Shown in pieces: positions 5,311 through 5,423 of a DNA stretch of 5,423 bases; position 1 is the first letter of the stretch; each line of letters begins with the position of its first letter. A program made the translations under genes and the position numbers. The notes beneath the pieces were generated by a model. The model had not been told where the DNA came from, searched no databases, and worked only from the letters and a program-made list of their open reading frames with translations. Origin of the DNA: Pseudomonadota bacterium (GTDB lineage Bacteria; Desulfobacterota; Syntrophia; Syntrophales; JADFWA01); the NCBI GenBank assembly GCA_030612385.1, contig JAUWNZ010000097.1, forward strand, positions 1-5,423, read 5' to 3'.

Positions 5311-5381
5311 TGTCATTCTGAGGAGCGGAGCGACGAAGAATCTCAATGATATCAGATTCTTCGCTATCGCTCAGAATGACA
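5311..5381 (+). repeat. 71-bp palindromic GTCATTCTGAG repeat
   Basis: Outer arms TGTCATTCTGAG (5311-5322) and CTCAGAATGACA (5370-5381) are perfect over 12 bp. Inner arms CGAAGAATCT (5334-5343) and AGATTCTTCG (5354-5363) are perfect over 10 bp. The connecting segments are unequal (GAGCGGAGCGA against CTATCG), giving an internal bulge. Similar palindromes are dispersed between genes in many environmental bacteria. Function unknown; it may be a mobile miniature or REP-like element. Confidence 0.8.
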
Positions 5382-5423
5382 AAAGAGTATTTTTCCGACT
5401 TCCAAGTAACTTAAATTTGCAAA

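Larger units (their letters stand above)
4383..5423. other. Repeat-rich region without an intact gene
   Basis: About 1 kb lacking any intact gene. It holds GGCTG and GTTCACG short repeats, a ruined toxin-antitoxin locus (4549-4856), two cassettes bounded by GTAACTACTCA inverted repeats, a CACGAAG fold-back, ATCTGTGTGAATCTGTG-type units and a 71-bp palindrome. In 5214-5310 I see nothing identifiable. Confidence 0.7.

Noticed and set aside
5267..5423. Stop-free frame from 5267 to the right edge
   Set aside because: There is no plausible start codon or ribosome site, and most of it is the 71-bp palindrome, whose open frame is incidental.

Overview
The window reads as a piece of a bacterial accessory or decaying chromosomal region. 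Genes have strong Shine-Dalgarno sites and TGA/TAA stops, and one product carries a Sec signal peptide. About a fifth of the window is repeat-rich DNA of the kind found between genes in Desulfobacterota-like and other environmental bacterial genomes (GTTCACG heptamers, CACGAAG fold-backs, ATCTGTGTGAATCTGTG units, a GTCATTCTGAG palindrome). The lineage is my inference; no marker gene fixes it.

Layout. Positions 1-1128 (minus strand) hold a DDE/rve transposase, most like the IS481/IS3 type, followed by a translationally coupled small ORF that runs off the left edge. Positions 1132-1300 are the upstream part of that element, with a possible terminus near 1291. Positions 1366-2103 (plus) are a type II toxin-antitoxin operon: a near-consensus sigma-70 promoter, a likely operator, a ribbon-helix-helix VapB-like antitoxin and a PIN-domain VapC toxin overlapping by 11 bp. 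Positions 2241-3875 are a DUF4140/DUF4139 (MuiA-family) secreted protein gene, broken by two in-frame TGA codons and about three single-base frameshifts. Positions 3927-4382 are cbiC/cobH (precorrin-8X methylmutase), which has lost about 58 internal codons in frame, apparently between two short RLL-coding repeats; its last residues and stop are supplied by a GGCTGAA-type repeat.

Positions 4383-5423 contain no intact gene. They hold a second, ruined toxin-antitoxin locus: a possible tail of a TumE-like toxin joined by an ATGA overlap to a frameshifted, 3'-truncated TumA/HVO_A0114-like antitoxin. This remnant is walled in by repeats: a GTTCACG array abuts its left edge and a GTAACTACTCA-bounded palindromic cassette replaces its right end. 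A second, larger cassette with the same termini (4963-5213) and a 71-bp palindrome (5311-5381) follow.

Taken together, one side of the window carries live mobile and addiction functions, while the other shows genes being eroded next to modular repeats. The most unusual signal is the set of five GTAACTACTC copies that form two adjacent inverted-repeat-bounded cassettes, one of which sits exactly at a gene truncation point. Several indels fall in homopolymer runs, so assembly error must be excluded before calling every break real.
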